64,000 nt of DNA from assembly GCF_000684975.1 (NCBI RefSeq), contig NZ_BAXZ01000003.1, positions 186,001 to 250,000 on the forward strand, written 5' to 3'. Position numbers and translations under genes: made by a program. Position 1 is the first letter of the stretch. Each line of letters begins with the position of its first letter. The notes beneath the pieces were generated by a model. It was given only the letters and a program-made list of their open reading frames with translations, made no database searches and was not told the origin of the DNA. Positions 1 through 9,423 of this stretch are shown piece after piece. The DNA is from Paraburkholderia acidipaludis NBRC 101816. GTDB lineage: Bacteria; Pseudomonadota; Gammaproteobacteria; Burkholderiales; Burkholderiaceae.

Positions 1-1625
1 GTGGTGCGCTGCGGCAGCGGGTCGGTGTGATTGAACCAGATCGCATTGAAGCGCTGACGGCCGCGCAGGAGCTGCAGTTTCAGGTGCTTGTCCTTCACGA
101 GCGCCTGCGAGGCCACTTCGAATTCGCCCGCGAACACCGGGGCCGGAAAGCCCTGGCCCCAGACGGCCGCGTCGAGCATTTCGACGAAAGCGGGCGTGAA
201 GTAGGCGTCTTCGAGGTCGCCGTCGGTTTCCACGGTGCGCGCGAGCGCTTCCGCCGAAAGCCATTCGCGGCCCACGCGCTCGAAGGCGTCGGCAAAACGC
301 GGCACGTCCGCGGCGGCGAGCGTGAGACCGGCCGCCATCGCGTGGCCGCCGAACTTGTGGATGATGCCCGCCTCGCGCTTCGAAATCAGGTCGACGGCGT
401 CGCGCAGATGGAACCCGGGGATCGAGCGGCCCGAGCCCTTCACGAGTTCGCCGCCTTCGTCGGCGGGCGCGAACGTGAACGAGGGGCGGTGGAACTTCTC
501 CTTCAGCCGTCCGGCCACGATGCCGATCACGCCCTGATGCCAGCCCGGATTGAACAGCGTGAGCGTGGCCTTGCCTTCCGGGTCGATGTCGGCGAGATCG
601 GCGAGCGCCTGCTGCTGCATGCCGGCCTCGATCTCGCGCCGTTCGCGGTTCATCGTGTCGAGCTGCTGCGCGAGCGCCCAGGCGCGGCCCACGTCGTCGG
701 TGGTCAGGCACTCGATGCCGAGCGACATGTCGGAGAGACGGCCAGCCGCGTTCAGCCGCGGGCCGAGCGCGAAGCCGAGATCGAAGCCCGACGCGCTGCG
801 CGCTTCGCGGCCCGCCGCGCGAAAGAGCGCCGCGATGCCGGGCTGCATGCGGCCGTTGCGGATGCGCTGCAGGCCTTGCGCCACCAGCACGCGGTTGTTG
901 CAGTCGAGCTTCACGACGTCCGCCACGGTGCCGAGCGCGACGAGGTCGAGCAGGCCGTCCAGACGCGGCTCGGGCCGGCCGTCCCCGAACGCGCCGCGGC
1001 GGCGCAGCTCCGCGCGCAGCGCGAGCAGCACATAGAACATGACGCCCACGCCCGCGATGCACTTGCTCTCGAACGCACAGTCCGCCTGGTTCGGGTTCAC
1101 GATTGCGCGGGCGGCGGGGAGGCTGTCGCCGGGCAGGTGGTGGTCGGTGACGAGCACGTCGATGCCGAGTGCGTTCGCGGCTTCCACGCCGTCCACGCTG
1201 GCGATGCCGTTATCGACCGTGATCAGCAGGTCCGGCTTGCCGCCGGGGCGCTGCGCGGCCAGCGCGACGATCTCGGGCGTGAGCCCGTAGCCGTATTCGA
1301 AGCGGTTCGGCACGAGATAGTCGATCTGCGCGCCGAGCATGCGCAGCCCGCGCACGGCGACCGCGCAGGCGGTGGCGCCGTCGCAGTCGTAATCGGCGAC
1401 CACGAGCATGCGGCGGTTCGCTTCGAGCGCGTCGGCGAGGAGCATCGCGGCGGCGTCGAGACCTTTCATCGCGGGCGGCAGCAGGCGCGCGAGGCCGGTC
1501 TCGATTTCGTCGGGCTGGCAGACGCCGCGCGACGCATAGAGGCGCGCGAGCACCGGATGCAGGCCGTGGCGGACGAGGGCTTCGGCGTCGGCGGGAGAGG
1601 AGGCGCGGGTGACGATTCGGGTCAT
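1..1625 (-). CDS. recJ: Single-stranded-DNA-specific exonuclease RecJ (3' end outside window)
   Basis: RecJ degrades single-stranded DNA 5' to 3' in RecF-pathway recombination and mismatch repair. The minus-strand frame is open from an ATG at 1625 to the window edge, giving about 541 residues of the family's usual 560-580. The DHH-phosphoesterase motifs are visible: VADYDCDGATA near residues 76-86 and TDHH near residue 160. The DHHA1 signature GSGRSIPGFHLRD follows near residue 400. Only the last part of the C-terminal OB-like region is missing. The RpfE-like gene ends 25 bases upstream of the start, so the two are probably co-transcribed. The family call is firm; the true stop cannot be seen. 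Confidence 0.95.
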   Translation of the reverse strand, partial: MTRIVTRASSPADAEALVRHGLHPVLARLYASRGVCQPDEIETGLARLLPPAMKGLDAAAMLLADALEANRRMLVVADYDCDGATACAVAVRGLRMLGAQIDYLVPNRFEYGYGLTPEIVALAAQRPGGKPDLLITVDNGIASVDGVEAANALGIDVLVTDHHLPGDSLPAARAIVNPNQADCAFESKCIAGVGVMFYVLLALRAELRRRGAFGDGRPEPRLDGLLDLVALGTVADVVKLDCNNRVLVAQGLQRIRNGRMQPGIAALFRAAGREARSASGFDLGFALGPRLNAAGRLSDMSLGIECLTTDDVGRAWALAQQLDTMNRERREIEAGMQQQALADLADIDPEGKATLTLFNPGWHQGVIGIVAGRLKEKFHRPSFTFAPADEGGELVKGSGRSIPGFHLRDAVDLISKREAGIIHKFGGHAMAAGLTLAAADVPRFADAFERVGREWLSAEALARTVETDGDLEDAYFTPAFVEMLDAAVWGQGFPAPVFAGEFEVASQALVKDKHLKLQLLRGRQRFNAIWFNHTDPLPQRT

Positions 1626-1649
1626 GCGGGACGGCTTGTGTCGTTGGGG

Positions 1650-2786
1650 TTATTCGATGAAGAGCGACGCGAAGGCGCGGCGCCGCCAGAACTTGCGCAG
1701 GTCGCCGCGCGTGATCGAGAGATCGACCGAGCCCGTGTCGCCGCATAGCGTGAGGCCGAGCGCGCCCAGTTGGCCGGCTTCGAGCGCGGCGAGCGCGGGC
1801 GCGAGCCAGTCGCGCTCGAGTGCGGCGAACGCGGCGTTCCAGCGGCCCCAGTCCTGCTGGATGAACGGGGCGGAAAACGGGTCGAGCTCGACTAGCGTGG
1901 CGGCGGATTCGTTGTTCGGCGCGGCCGGCGGCTCCGATCCGCCTTGCGAGGCCCATGCGGCGAACGAGGCAGGCACGGCGCCCACCGCGACGCCCGCCGC
2001 CATGGCGACGCCGCGCGTGGCGGCCGCGTCCGAGCGCACGCGCGCGAACGGGCTCCGCACGGGGCGCAGCGTGCCCTGTGCGTGCAACCAGATCGAATTC
2101 ACCGCGGGCAGGCCGCGGGCTTCGCGGGCTTCGTTGACGGGATGCTCGAACCAGGCCATCTGCACTTCGTTCTGCACCTTCATCCAGGCGCGCGAACGCT
2201 GGCCCGAGCCCGCCTCGTGCGGCAACCAGATCTCGATGTTGCGGCCGCTCGCTCGCAGCGGCGAGGCCGCGGCGAGCGTGCCGAAGGCGTCGCCCGAGAA
2301 ATACCAGCGCGTGGGGGTGGGCGCCTCGACGCGCACGCCCAGCTCCTCGATGAGCGGCTTGGCGGCGGCATAGAGCGTGGCGGCGTCGGCGTCGTCGAGT
2401 TCGAGCGAGGCGGGGTCGATCAGCACCAGATGGTCGTGCGCGATGCGCACGTGCACGGGCTGCACGCAAGCCCAGGCGGCGTCGCCGGGCGCGCCACCGT
2501 CGGCCAGCAGCATATAGGGGGCGAGCGGGGCTTCGTCGTCGGGCGTCGGCCGGGCACCGTTCGCCCCTGAGCCGGCCGTACCCGCGGCCACGCCAAAGCG
2601 CCTCGCGACCCAGCGTTCGTGCGGCAGCGTGCGCTGGAAATCCTCGCCGATCACGGCCTCGCCCGCGCTCGCGCGCGCAACGAGCTTGTCGAGCGCCGGG
2701 GTGGCGAGACCGGCCAGCGCCGTCGAGGCCGCCGCGGCCGACGGCAGCGCGAACGGGATGAGCAGATGGAGTCGGTCGGCGGGCAT
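1650..2786 (-). CDS. Conserved RpfE-type / phosphoglycerate-mutase-like protein of unknown role
   Basis: A 378-residue protein. The start MPADRLHLL at 2786 was chosen because the longer frame upstream reads into low-quality sequence shared with the divergent lolC leader. It resembles the beta-proteobacterial proteins annotated as 'regulatory protein, RpfE type' or cofactor-independent phosphoglycerate mutase-like. I see the segments PVHVRIAHDHLVL, WLPHE and a tryptophan-rich stretch around WMKVQNEVQMAWFEHPVNE. There is no signal peptide or membrane segment. It lies directly upstream of recJ on the same strand. The family name is from memory and does not prove enzymatic activity; the function is open. 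Confidence 0.7.
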   Translation of the reverse strand: MPADRLHLLIPFALPSAAAASTALAGLATPALDKLVARASAGEAVIGEDFQRTLPHERWVARRFGVAAGTAGSGANGARPTPDDEAPLAPYMLLADGGAPGDAAWACVQPVHVRIAHDHLVLIDPASLELDDADAATLYAAAKPLIEELGVRVEAPTPTRWYFSGDAFGTLAAASPLRASGRNIEIWLPHEAGSGQRSRAWMKVQNEVQMAWFEHPVNEAREARGLPAVNSIWLHAQGTLRPVRSPFARVRSDAAATRGVAMAAGVAVGAVPASFAAWASQGGSEPPAAPNNESAATLVELDPFSAPFIQQDWGRWNAAFAALERDWLAPALAALEAGQLGALGLTLCGDTGSVDLSITRGDLRKFWRRRAFASLFIE

Positions 2787-2947
2787 GATGGGCCGAATTG
2801 TACTTCGCGGCCTCACCCCGCGGGCCGCCAGTGTGGCAAACTTCGCGCTTGATTCGAGCTTGATCGCCGCCGCGATACCGACCTGTTGCCGGATAACAGG
2901 GGCTTCCAGGACGGCGGTCGGCATAAGGCACGCAGACAAGGACACGC

Positions 2948-4201
2948 TTGAAACTTCCCTACGAATGGCAGATAGGCTGGCGCTACACGCGCGCCGGCAA
3001 GCGCACGACCGGCAACGGCTTCATCTCGTTCATCGCGCTCGTTTCGATGTCGGGCATCGCGCTCGGCGTCGCGGCGCTGATCGTCGTGCTCTCGGTGATG
3101 AACGGGTTTCAGCGCGACGTACGCGATCGCATGCTTTCCGTGCTGGCGCACATCGAGATTTTCTCGCCCACGGGTTCGATGCCCGACTGGCAGCTCACGG
3201 CCAAAGAGGCGAAAACCAACCGCGAGGTGATCGGCGCCGCGCCGTATGTCGACGCCCAGGCGCTGCTCACGCGCGGTGACAGCCTGAGCGGCGTCGCGCT
3301 GCGCGGCGTCGAGCCTTCCGAAGAACCGCAGGTCTCCGATATCGACAAGGAGATGAGGGCGGGCAGCCTCAACGACCTGACGCCCGGCAGCTGGAACATC
3401 GTGCTGGGCGCCGATCTCGCGTCGAGCCTTGGCGTGCAGGTAGGCGACAAGGTCACGCTCGTCGCGCCCGAGGGCTCGATCACGCCCGCGGGCATGCTGC
3501 CGCGCCTGAAGCAGTTCACCGTGGCGGGCGTGTTCGAATCGGGGCACTACGAATACGACAGCACGCTCGCGCTCGTCAACATCCGCGACGCCGAAATCCT
3601 CTACCGGCTGCCGGCGCCAAGCGGCGTAAGGCTGCGCCTGAAGGACATGCAGCTCGCGCCGGCCGTGGCGCGCCAGCTCGTGCATACGCTCTCGGGCGAC
3701 CTCTATATCCGCGACTGGACGCAGCAGAACAAGACCTGGTTCTCCGCCGTGCAGATCGAAAAGCGCATGATGTTCATCATTCTCACGCTCATCATTGCCG
3801 TCGCGGCGTTCAATCTCGTTTCCTCGCTCGTGATGACCGTCACCAACAAGCAGGCCGACATCGCCATCCTGCGGACGCTGGGCGCCCAACCCGGCTCGAT
3901 CATGAAGATCTTTTTCGTGCAGGGCGTGACGATCGGCTTCGTCGGCACCGGGCTTGGCGTGGCGCTGGGCTGTTTGATCGCCTGGAGCATTCCGTGGACC
4001 GTGCCGGCCATCGAGCATGTGCTCGGCGTACAGTTCCTGCCGCCGTCCGTTTATTTCATCAGCGAGCTGCCTTCGGAACTCGTCGCCTCCGACGTGATCC
4101 GCATCGGCTTGATTGCGTTCGTGCTGTCCGCGCTCGCGACGCTCTATCCGAGCTGGCGCGCGGCCAAGGTTCGCCCGGCGGAGGCGCTGCGCTATGAATG
4201 A
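2948..4201 (+). CDS. lolC: Lipoprotein-releasing ABC transporter permease (LolC/LolE family)
   Basis: Inner-membrane permease that, with LolD, extracts mature lipoproteins and hands them to LolA. At 417 residues it is family-typical. It has an N-terminal membrane segment at about residues 22-45, a large periplasmic MacB-like domain, and three C-terminal membrane segments (about 270-295, 315-345 and 375-395) forming the FtsX-like domain. The start is a TTG at 2948 with AAGGA about five bases upstream; no ATG fits. The stop overlaps the lolD start by eight bases, so translation is probably coupled. Only one permease gene is present, so it may act as a homodimer (LolF-like). Confidence 0.93.
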   Translation: MKLPYEWQIGWRYTRAGKRTTGNGFISFIALVSMSGIALGVAALIVVLSVMNGFQRDVRDRMLSVLAHIEIFSPTGSMPDWQLTAKEAKTNREVIGAAPYVDAQALLTRGDSLSGVALRGVEPSEEPQVSDIDKEMRAGSLNDLTPGSWNIVLGADLASSLGVQVGDKVTLVAPEGSITPAGMLPRLKQFTVAGVFESGHYEYDSTLALVNIRDAEILYRLPAPSGVRLRLKDMQLAPAVARQLVHTLSGDLYIRDWTQQNKTWFSAVQIEKRMMFIILTLIIAVAAFNLVSSLVMTVTNKQADIAILRTLGAQPGSIMKIFFVQGVTIGFVGTGLGVALGCLIAWSIPWTVPAIEHVLGVQFLPPSVYFISELPSELVASDVIRIGLIAFVLSALATLYPSWRAAKVRPAEALRYE

Positions 4202-4925
4202 CCGTCAATCGCTGCTCGCCGCCGCAGGCGACTATCCCTACGTGCTCGAAGCGCACGGCGTCTCCAAGACGTTCGGCCAGGGCGGCCTCCAGGTCGAGGT
4301 GCTGCGCTACACCGAACTGAAGGTGCGGCGCGGCGAGAAGCTCGCGATCGTGGGCGCTTCGGGCTCCGGCAAGAGCACGCTGCTGCATGTGCTGGGCGGT
4401 CTCGACGAGCCCGGCGCGGGCAAGGTCTCGGTGCTCGGCAAGCCGTTCACCGAGCTTTCCGAGCGCGAGCGCAACGACCTGCGCAACCGCGCGCTCGGCT
4501 TCGTCTATCAGTTCCATCATCTGCTGCCGGAGTTCACGGCGCTCGACAACGTCGCGATGCCGCTGCGCATCCGCCGCCTGCCGCAGGACGCGGCGCGTCA
4601 CGAGGCGCTCGCGATGCTGGACCGCGTGGGGCTCGCGCATCGCGCGAGGCATCGTCCGGGCGAGCTCTCGGGCGGCGAGCGCCAACGCGTGGCAATCGCG
4701 CGCGCGCTCGTGACGAAGCCCGCGTGCGTGCTTGCCGACGAGCCGACCGGCAACCTCGACGGCAGCACCGCCGACACGGTGTTCAACCTGATGCTCGAAC
4801 TGTCCGACTCGTTCGATACGAGCTTCGTGATCGTCACGCACGATACCGACCTCGCGGCGCGCTGCGACCGCATCGTCCGGCTGCGCGACGGCATTCTGCA
4901 CGAGGAGCCGGTCGTTCCGGTGTGA
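4194..4925 (+). CDS. lolD: Lipoprotein-releasing ABC transporter ATP-binding protein LolD
   Basis: ATPase that powers lipoprotein release by the adjacent permease. The product has 243 residues from the ATG at 4194. Walker A is GASGSGKST at residues 54-62. The signature LSGGERQRVA lies near 160, and Walker B with the following acidic residue (LADEPTGNLD) near 180. LolD-type proteins share this pattern with FtsE and MacB nucleotide-binding domains, but pairing with the upstream permease decides the call. The start overlaps lolC by eight bases and the tatD-like gene begins seven bases after the stop. Confidence 0.95.
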   Translation: MNDRQSLLAAAGDYPYVLEAHGVSKTFGQGGLQVEVLRYTELKVRRGEKLAIVGASGSGKSTLLHVLGGLDEPGAGKVSVLGKPFTELSERERNDLRNRALGFVYQFHHLLPEFTALDNVAMPLRIRRLPQDAARHEALAMLDRVGLAHRARHRPGELSGGERQRVAIARALVTKPACVLADEPTGNLDGSTADTVFNLMLELSDSFDTSFVIVTHDTDLAARCDRIVRLRDGILHEEPVVPV

Positions 4926-4932
4926 GCGCGCC

Positions 4933-5721
4933 ATGTGGACCGATACGCACTGTCATCTCGACGCCGCCGAATTCGACGCGGACCGCGATGCGGTCGTCTC
5001 GGCGGCGCGTTCGGCGGGCGTCTCCCGCATCGTCATTCCGGCGGTGGCGCGCGAGAACTTCGCGACGGTGCGAGCGCTCGCGCATCGTGTGGAAGGCGCT
5101 GTGTACGCGCTCGGCATCCATCCGCTCTACACCCCTCAAGCTCGCGACGACGACCTCGATGCGCTGCGTCGCGAGATCGAGGCGAGTTTTGCCGATCCGC
5201 GCTTCATCGGCATCGGCGAGATCGGGCTCGACTACTTCGTTCCGGGACCCGACGACGCGCGCCAGCAGCACTTCTACGACGCCCAGCTGAAGCTCGCGCG
5301 CGAATTCGATCTGCCGGCGATCTGCCACGTGCGCAAGTCGCAGGATCAGGTGCTCAAGGGCCTGCGCCGCAACGGCGTGCATCGCGGCATCGCGCATGCG
5401 TTCAACGGCAGCTTCCAGCAGGCCCGCGCCTTCATCGACCACGGGATGCATCTGGGCTTTGGCGGCAACGTGACCTTCGAACGCGCGCTGCAGATCCGGC
5501 GGCTCGCGGAGCAGTTGCCGCTGGAGGCGATCGTCATGGAAACCGATGCGCCCGATATCGCTCCCGCCTGGCTCTACCGCGAGCGCAACACGCCGGACCA
5601 GGTGCCGCGCATCGGCGCGGTACTGGCAGGCTTGCGGGGCCTCGCTCCCGAGGAACTCGCCCTTGGCACAACGGCTAACGCTGCGGCGGCGCTGCCGCGG
5701 CTCGCGCTTTCGTCTGCATAA
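4933..5721 (+). CDS. TatD-family metal-dependent DNase/hydrolase
   Basis: A 262-residue TIM-barrel metallohydrolase of the TatD family, whose members have 3'-5' exonuclease or AP-endonuclease-like activity on DNA. Metal-binding motifs are visible: DTHCHLD at the N-terminus, GIGEIGLDYF near residue 95, CHVRKS near 133, and METDAPDIAP near 205. It continues the lol operon, with seven bases between lolD and this ATG. An inverted repeat follows before comEC. The family is firm; TatD, YcfH and YjjV-type members cannot be told apart here. Confidence 0.92.
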   Translation: MWTDTHCHLDAAEFDADRDAVVSAARSAGVSRIVIPAVARENFATVRALAHRVEGAVYALGIHPLYTPQARDDDLDALRREIEASFADPRFIGIGEIGLDYFVPGPDDARQQHFYDAQLKLAREFDLPAICHVRKSQDQVLKGLRRNGVHRGIAHAFNGSFQQARAFIDHGMHLGFGGNVTFERALQIRRLAEQLPLEAIVMETDAPDIAPAWLYRERNTPDQVPRIGAVLAGLRGLAPEELALGTTANAAAALPRLALSSA

Positions 5722-5725
5722 TCGG

Positions 5726-5827
5726 TTCGAAGGCGGCGCGATGACAGCCTGCTGCGTGGGAGGCCTGCGCGGCCTGCGTTTGCGTCTCGCGTAATTTGCA
5801 CCTCTTGCTCCATCGCGCCGCCTCGAA
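5726..5827. repeat. Long inverted repeat between the tatD-like gene and comEC
   Basis: Arms at 5726-5743 and 5811-5827 are reverse complements over 17 pairs with a single extra base. They enclose about 67 bases, which hold a smaller inverted repeat (AGGCC, five bases, GGCCT). The right arm ends at the upstream in-frame ATG of comEC. There is no T-tract on either side, so it is not a simple intrinsic terminator. It could be an RNA structure masking the comEC start region or a relic of a small palindromic element. Confidence 0.75.
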
Positions 5828-5841
5828 TGCCGGGAGGGCCG

Positions 5842-8499
5842 ATGCGGGCGGTATGGGGCGGATTCGCGCTGGGTGTGTTCGGGTTGCAGCAGCAGGCAGC
5901 GCTGCCGGGGTGGGGCGGCTGGCTCGCGCTTGTCGTTGCAGCGGCGGGCGCGGCGGGCTGGGCCATGTGGGCGCTCGCAGGCGCGCACGAAGACGACGGC
6001 GAGTCGGCGAATCCATCTGGCGACGAAGCACGGCGGTCTGCCCGACTGGCCGATGCTGAAGGCCGATTGCGCCAATGGCTTCGCAGCCCGCGACGCGCGA
6101 GCGGCTGGCTGGCCGTATGGCTGGCGGCGGCCTGCGCGGGCTTCGGCTACGCCGCGTGGCGCGCGGAACTGCGACTGGCCGAAGCCTTGCCTCACACCTG
6201 GCAGTCGCGCGATATCGAAGTCACCGGCTATATCGCGGGCTTGCCGGTTTATGCGCCGGACAGTGCGCGCTTTCCCTTCGTGGTTCAGACCTGGCATGCG
6301 CCGGCGACGAGCGGCCGACTGCCGGGCAGGATCCAGCTGACGTGGGCGGCCCGCGATGCGCCGCTTCCGGCGCTCGAACCCGGCGCGCGCTGGCGCCTCA
6401 CGGTACGTCTGAAGCGCCCTCACGGCGAAGGCAATTTCGGCTTGCGCAATGCGGCGGAGGCCATGCTGGAGCGCGGCATTCGCGCAACGGGCTACGTCAG
6501 CGACGTCGCGCACGCGAGGCGTCTGCCCGACGATGAGCACGGCATCGGGCTCGCTGTCGAGCGCTGGCGTGCGGCGCTGCGCGGGCGTATCGATACGGTG
6601 CTTGCCGACGCGCCGCATCGCGGCATCATCGTCGCGCTCGCAACCGGCGCGCAGGACGCGGTCAGCGATGCCGACTGGCGTTTGATGCGCGGCACCGGCA
6701 CGAGTCACCTGGTCGCTATTTCCGGTCTGCATCTTGCCTTTGTCGCCGGGCTGGCCGGCTGGCTGGCGGGCGCGCTCTGGCGGCGCGCCCGCTGGCGAGG
6801 CGTGGAGGCTCCGCTCGTCGTGCCCGCGCAGAAAATTGCGGTGGCCGGCGCTTTGTGCGCGGCCGTCGTCCACGCCGCGCTGGCGGGGTTCAACGTGCCG
6901 GTGCAGCGCGCGCTCTGGATGCTGGCTGTGGCCGCCGCGGCGCTGCTCTCCGGCCGCAACGTGGCGAGATCGCAGGTGCTGGCGTGGGCATTGGGGCTCG
7001 TGCTGGTGCGCGATCCGTGGGCGGTGACGGCTGCGGGCTTCTGGCTCTCGTTCAGCGCCGTCGCGGCGATACTCTTTGCGGCGTCGGGCGTGCCGAGGGT
7101 GCGCGGCCCGGGGCCACTCGGCGATCAGGCCGGAACGCCCGATCCGATGAGCGAGGCGGCCCGCACGAGCGTGCCGGACGCGAAGAAAGCGCGGCGCCCG
7201 TGGAGCGCCGCGCGCCGCTTCGGGGCGAAGCTGGCGGACGGCGCGCGCGTTCAATGGGCGGTGACGATTGCGCTCGCGCCGCTCACGGCGTACTGGTTCG
7301 CGCAGATTCCGCTGATCGGGCCGTTCGCCAACGCTCTGGCCATTCCGTTCGTGAGCATGCTTGTTACGCCCACCGTGCTCATGAGCGTGGCGTTGCCCGC
7401 ACCGCTCGACGCCTGGGCGCTGCACCTCGCGCATGCCATGCTCGATGAGCTTGCCGCCATGCTCGCGTGGTTTGCCGACGTTCCCTGGGCCATGCTGCGC
7501 CTGCCGCAGCCGAATGCCTGGGCATTGGCCTGCGCAACGCTGGGCGTGGCATGGTGCCTCGCGCCGCGCGGCTGGCCGCTGCGCTGGATCGCGCCTTTCA
7601 TGTGGCTGCCGCTCCTCGCTCCCGCGCCCACGGGCCCGCCCGCTGGCACGTTTCGCCTGACCGCGCTCGATATCGGACAGGGCAACTCGGTGCTCGTGGA
7701 AACGTCGCGGCACACGCTGCTCTTCGATACCGGACCGGGACCGGAATCGACCCACGCCGGGGAGCGCATCGTCGCCCCGTATCTGCTGGCGCACGGCGTA
7801 CTGCGTCTGGATACCCTCATGGTGAGCCACGACGACTCGGATCACTCGGGCGGTGCCCAGGCGGTGCTCGACGAGATCGGCGTGGGCGAGTTCGTCGCAG
7901 GCATCCTGCCGCGGCATCGCCTCTGGGCCAGCGCTCGCCGGGCCGGTGCGCTGCCTGTCCAATGTGCCGCGGGCCAGCGCTGGCGTTGGGACGGCGTCGA
8001 TTTCGAGGTGCTCTGGCCCGACGCCGGGCCGCTCGTCGGCAAGCCGAACGCGCATTGCTGCGTGCTGCGCATCTCGGCGGCGGGGCAGGGCGCGACCACC
8101 GCCGCGCTGCTTGCCGCCGACATCGAGGCGCCGGTCGAACGCACGCTCGTCGGCCGCGCGCGTACCGACGGCGGGAGGCGCGTCGCGCTGCGCGCAGACG
8201 TGCTGCTCGTGCCGCACCACGGCAGCCGCACCTCATCAACTGAACCGTTCCTCGATTCTGTCGCGCCGCGCATCGCCATATTTCAGGTAGGCTACTTGAA
8301 TCGCTTTCACCACCCGAATCCGGGCGTGTTCGCGCGTTACCTGGCCCGCCATATCGTACTCACGCGCAGCGACGCGGATGGCGCGGTGCGCATCGAGGCG
8401 AGCCCTGGCGCGCTGACCGTCGAGCGTTATGGCGATACGCAGCGCCGCTACTGGATGGACGCTTCGGACGATGCTCCGGACAACGCATCGGACCAGTGA
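5842..8499 (+). CDS. comEC: DNA internalization / competence protein ComEC (Rec2)
   Basis: Polytopic membrane channel for uptake of single-stranded transforming DNA. The product is about 885 residues. It has N-terminal hydrophobic segments, a competence domain with HLVAISGLH, multiple membrane helices, and a C-terminal metallo-beta-lactamase-like domain with LDIGQGNSVLVE and SHDDSDHSGG. I prefer the ATG at 5842, which has GGGAGGG at 5832-5838, over the in-frame ATG at 5827, which lies in the arm of an inverted repeat and has no ribosome site. Presence of comEC does not show that the strain is naturally competent. Confidence 0.92.
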   Translation: MRAVWGGFALGVFGLQQQAALPGWGGWLALVVAAAGAAGWAMWALAGAHEDDGESANPSGDEARRSARLADAEGRLRQWLRSPRRASGWLAVWLAAACAGFGYAAWRAELRLAEALPHTWQSRDIEVTGYIAGLPVYAPDSARFPFVVQTWHAPATSGRLPGRIQLTWAARDAPLPALEPGARWRLTVRLKRPHGEGNFGLRNAAEAMLERGIRATGYVSDVAHARRLPDDEHGIGLAVERWRAALRGRIDTVLADAPHRGIIVALATGAQDAVSDADWRLMRGTGTSHLVAISGLHLAFVAGLAGWLAGALWRRARWRGVEAPLVVPAQKIAVAGALCAAVVHAALAGFNVPVQRALWMLAVAAAALLSGRNVARSQVLAWALGLVLVRDPWAVTAAGFWLSFSAVAAILFAASGVPRVRGPGPLGDQAGTPDPMSEAARTSVPDAKKARRPWSAARRFGAKLADGARVQWAVTIALAPLTAYWFAQIPLIGPFANALAIPFVSMLVTPTVLMSVALPAPLDAWALHLAHAMLDELAAMLAWFADVPWAMLRLPQPNAWALACATLGVAWCLAPRGWPLRWIAPFMWLPLLAPAPTGPPAGTFRLTALDIGQGNSVLVETSRHTLLFDTGPGPESTHAGERIVAPYLLAHGVLRLDTLMVSHDDSDHSGGAQAVLDEIGVGEFVAGILPRHRLWASARRAGALPVQCAAGQRWRWDGVDFEVLWPDAGPLVGKPNAHCCVLRISAAGQGATTAALLAADIEAPVERTLVGRARTDGGRRVALRADVLLVPHHGSRTSSTEPFLDSVAPRIAIFQVGYLNRFHHPNPGVFARYLARHIVLTRSDADGAVRIEASPGALTVERYGDTQRRYWMDASDDAPDNASDQ

Positions 8500-8577
8500 A
8501 GCGGCTCGGGCTCGCGCTCGCGTCGAAGCCGGAGCGGCCGAAAGAAGACCTGGATACGAAGAGGAGACAAGAACACT

Positions 8578-9381
8578 TTGAAGAACGTCATCCACTTTTC
8601 GCACGCGAACGGCTTTCCCGCCTCGACCTACCGGACGCTTTTCGCCGAACTCGGTGACAGCTACGAACTGCGCTATATCGAGCGCATCGGTCACGACGCG
8701 CGCTTTCCGGTCACGCGCGACTGGCCGCATCTTGTCGACCAGTTGCTGGAGGACATCGGCGGCCGCTACGAACATCCCGTGTGGCTGGTCGGCCATTCGC
8801 TCGGCGGCTATCTTTCGCTGATGGCGGCGCTGAGGAAGCCGCAATGGGTGCGCGGGGTCGTGATGCTCGATTCGCCGGTGATCGCGGGCTGGCGCAGCGG
8901 CATGCTGAGAATGTCGCAGTGGACGGGGCTCGACGAACACCTCTCGCCCGCGGCCGCGACACGCACGCGCCGCACCTCATGGGCGAATCGCGACGAAGCC
9001 TGGCGGCACTTCCATGCGAAGCCTGCCTTTGCGCGCTGGGACGAACGCGTGCTCTCCGATTATGTCGACTTCGGGATTCCTCAGACTTCGGCCGACGGCA
9101 CGCGCACACTCGCCTTCGACCGCCGTACCGAGTATCTGATCTACCGCACGCTGCCGCATACGTTCGGCACGCGCCTCGTGCACGGCTCGCCGGTGCCGGT
9201 CAGCTTCATTGCGGGCACGCAGTCGAAAGAGGTTCGCCAGGTGGGGCTCACGGCGACGCGGCACCTGGCCGGCGAGCGGTTCGAATGGATCGAAGGCAGC
9301 CATCTCTATCCGATGGAGCGGCCCATCGAAACGGCGCGCGCGATCCAGCGCCTGCTGCACTCGATGGACGGTGTTGGCTGA
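8578..9381 (+). CDS. Alpha/beta hydrolase
   Basis: A 267-residue soluble alpha/beta-hydrolase-fold protein. The nucleophile elbow is GHSLGG near residue 78. An HANGFPAS segment near the N-terminus fits the oxyanion-hole region, and a late His in GSHLYPMERP fits the catalytic triad. The start is TTG at 8578 with GAGGAGA at 8561-8567; no ATG is available. It sits between comEC and pyrG on the same strand. The substrate is unknown. Confidence 0.85.
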   Translation: MKNVIHFSHANGFPASTYRTLFAELGDSYELRYIERIGHDARFPVTRDWPHLVDQLLEDIGGRYEHPVWLVGHSLGGYLSLMAALRKPQWVRGVVMLDSPVIAGWRSGMLRMSQWTGLDEHLSPAAATRTRRTSWANRDEAWRHFHAKPAFARWDERVLSDYVDFGIPQTSADGTRTLAFDRRTEYLIYRTLPHTFGTRLVHGSPVPVSFIAGTQSKEVRQVGLTATRHLAGERFEWIEGSHLYPMERPIETARAIQRLLHSMDGVG

Positions 9382-9423
9382 GGAAGGGGCAGGGCCGCTG
9401 CCGGCATACAAGTGCACGCGCAA

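Noticed and set aside
4834..8220. Minus-strand open frame of 1128 codons antisense to lolD/tatD/comEC
   Set aside because: High GC removes stop codons on the opposite strand; the plus-strand products are all recognised families and the antisense product is low-complexity Arg/Ala/Pro.
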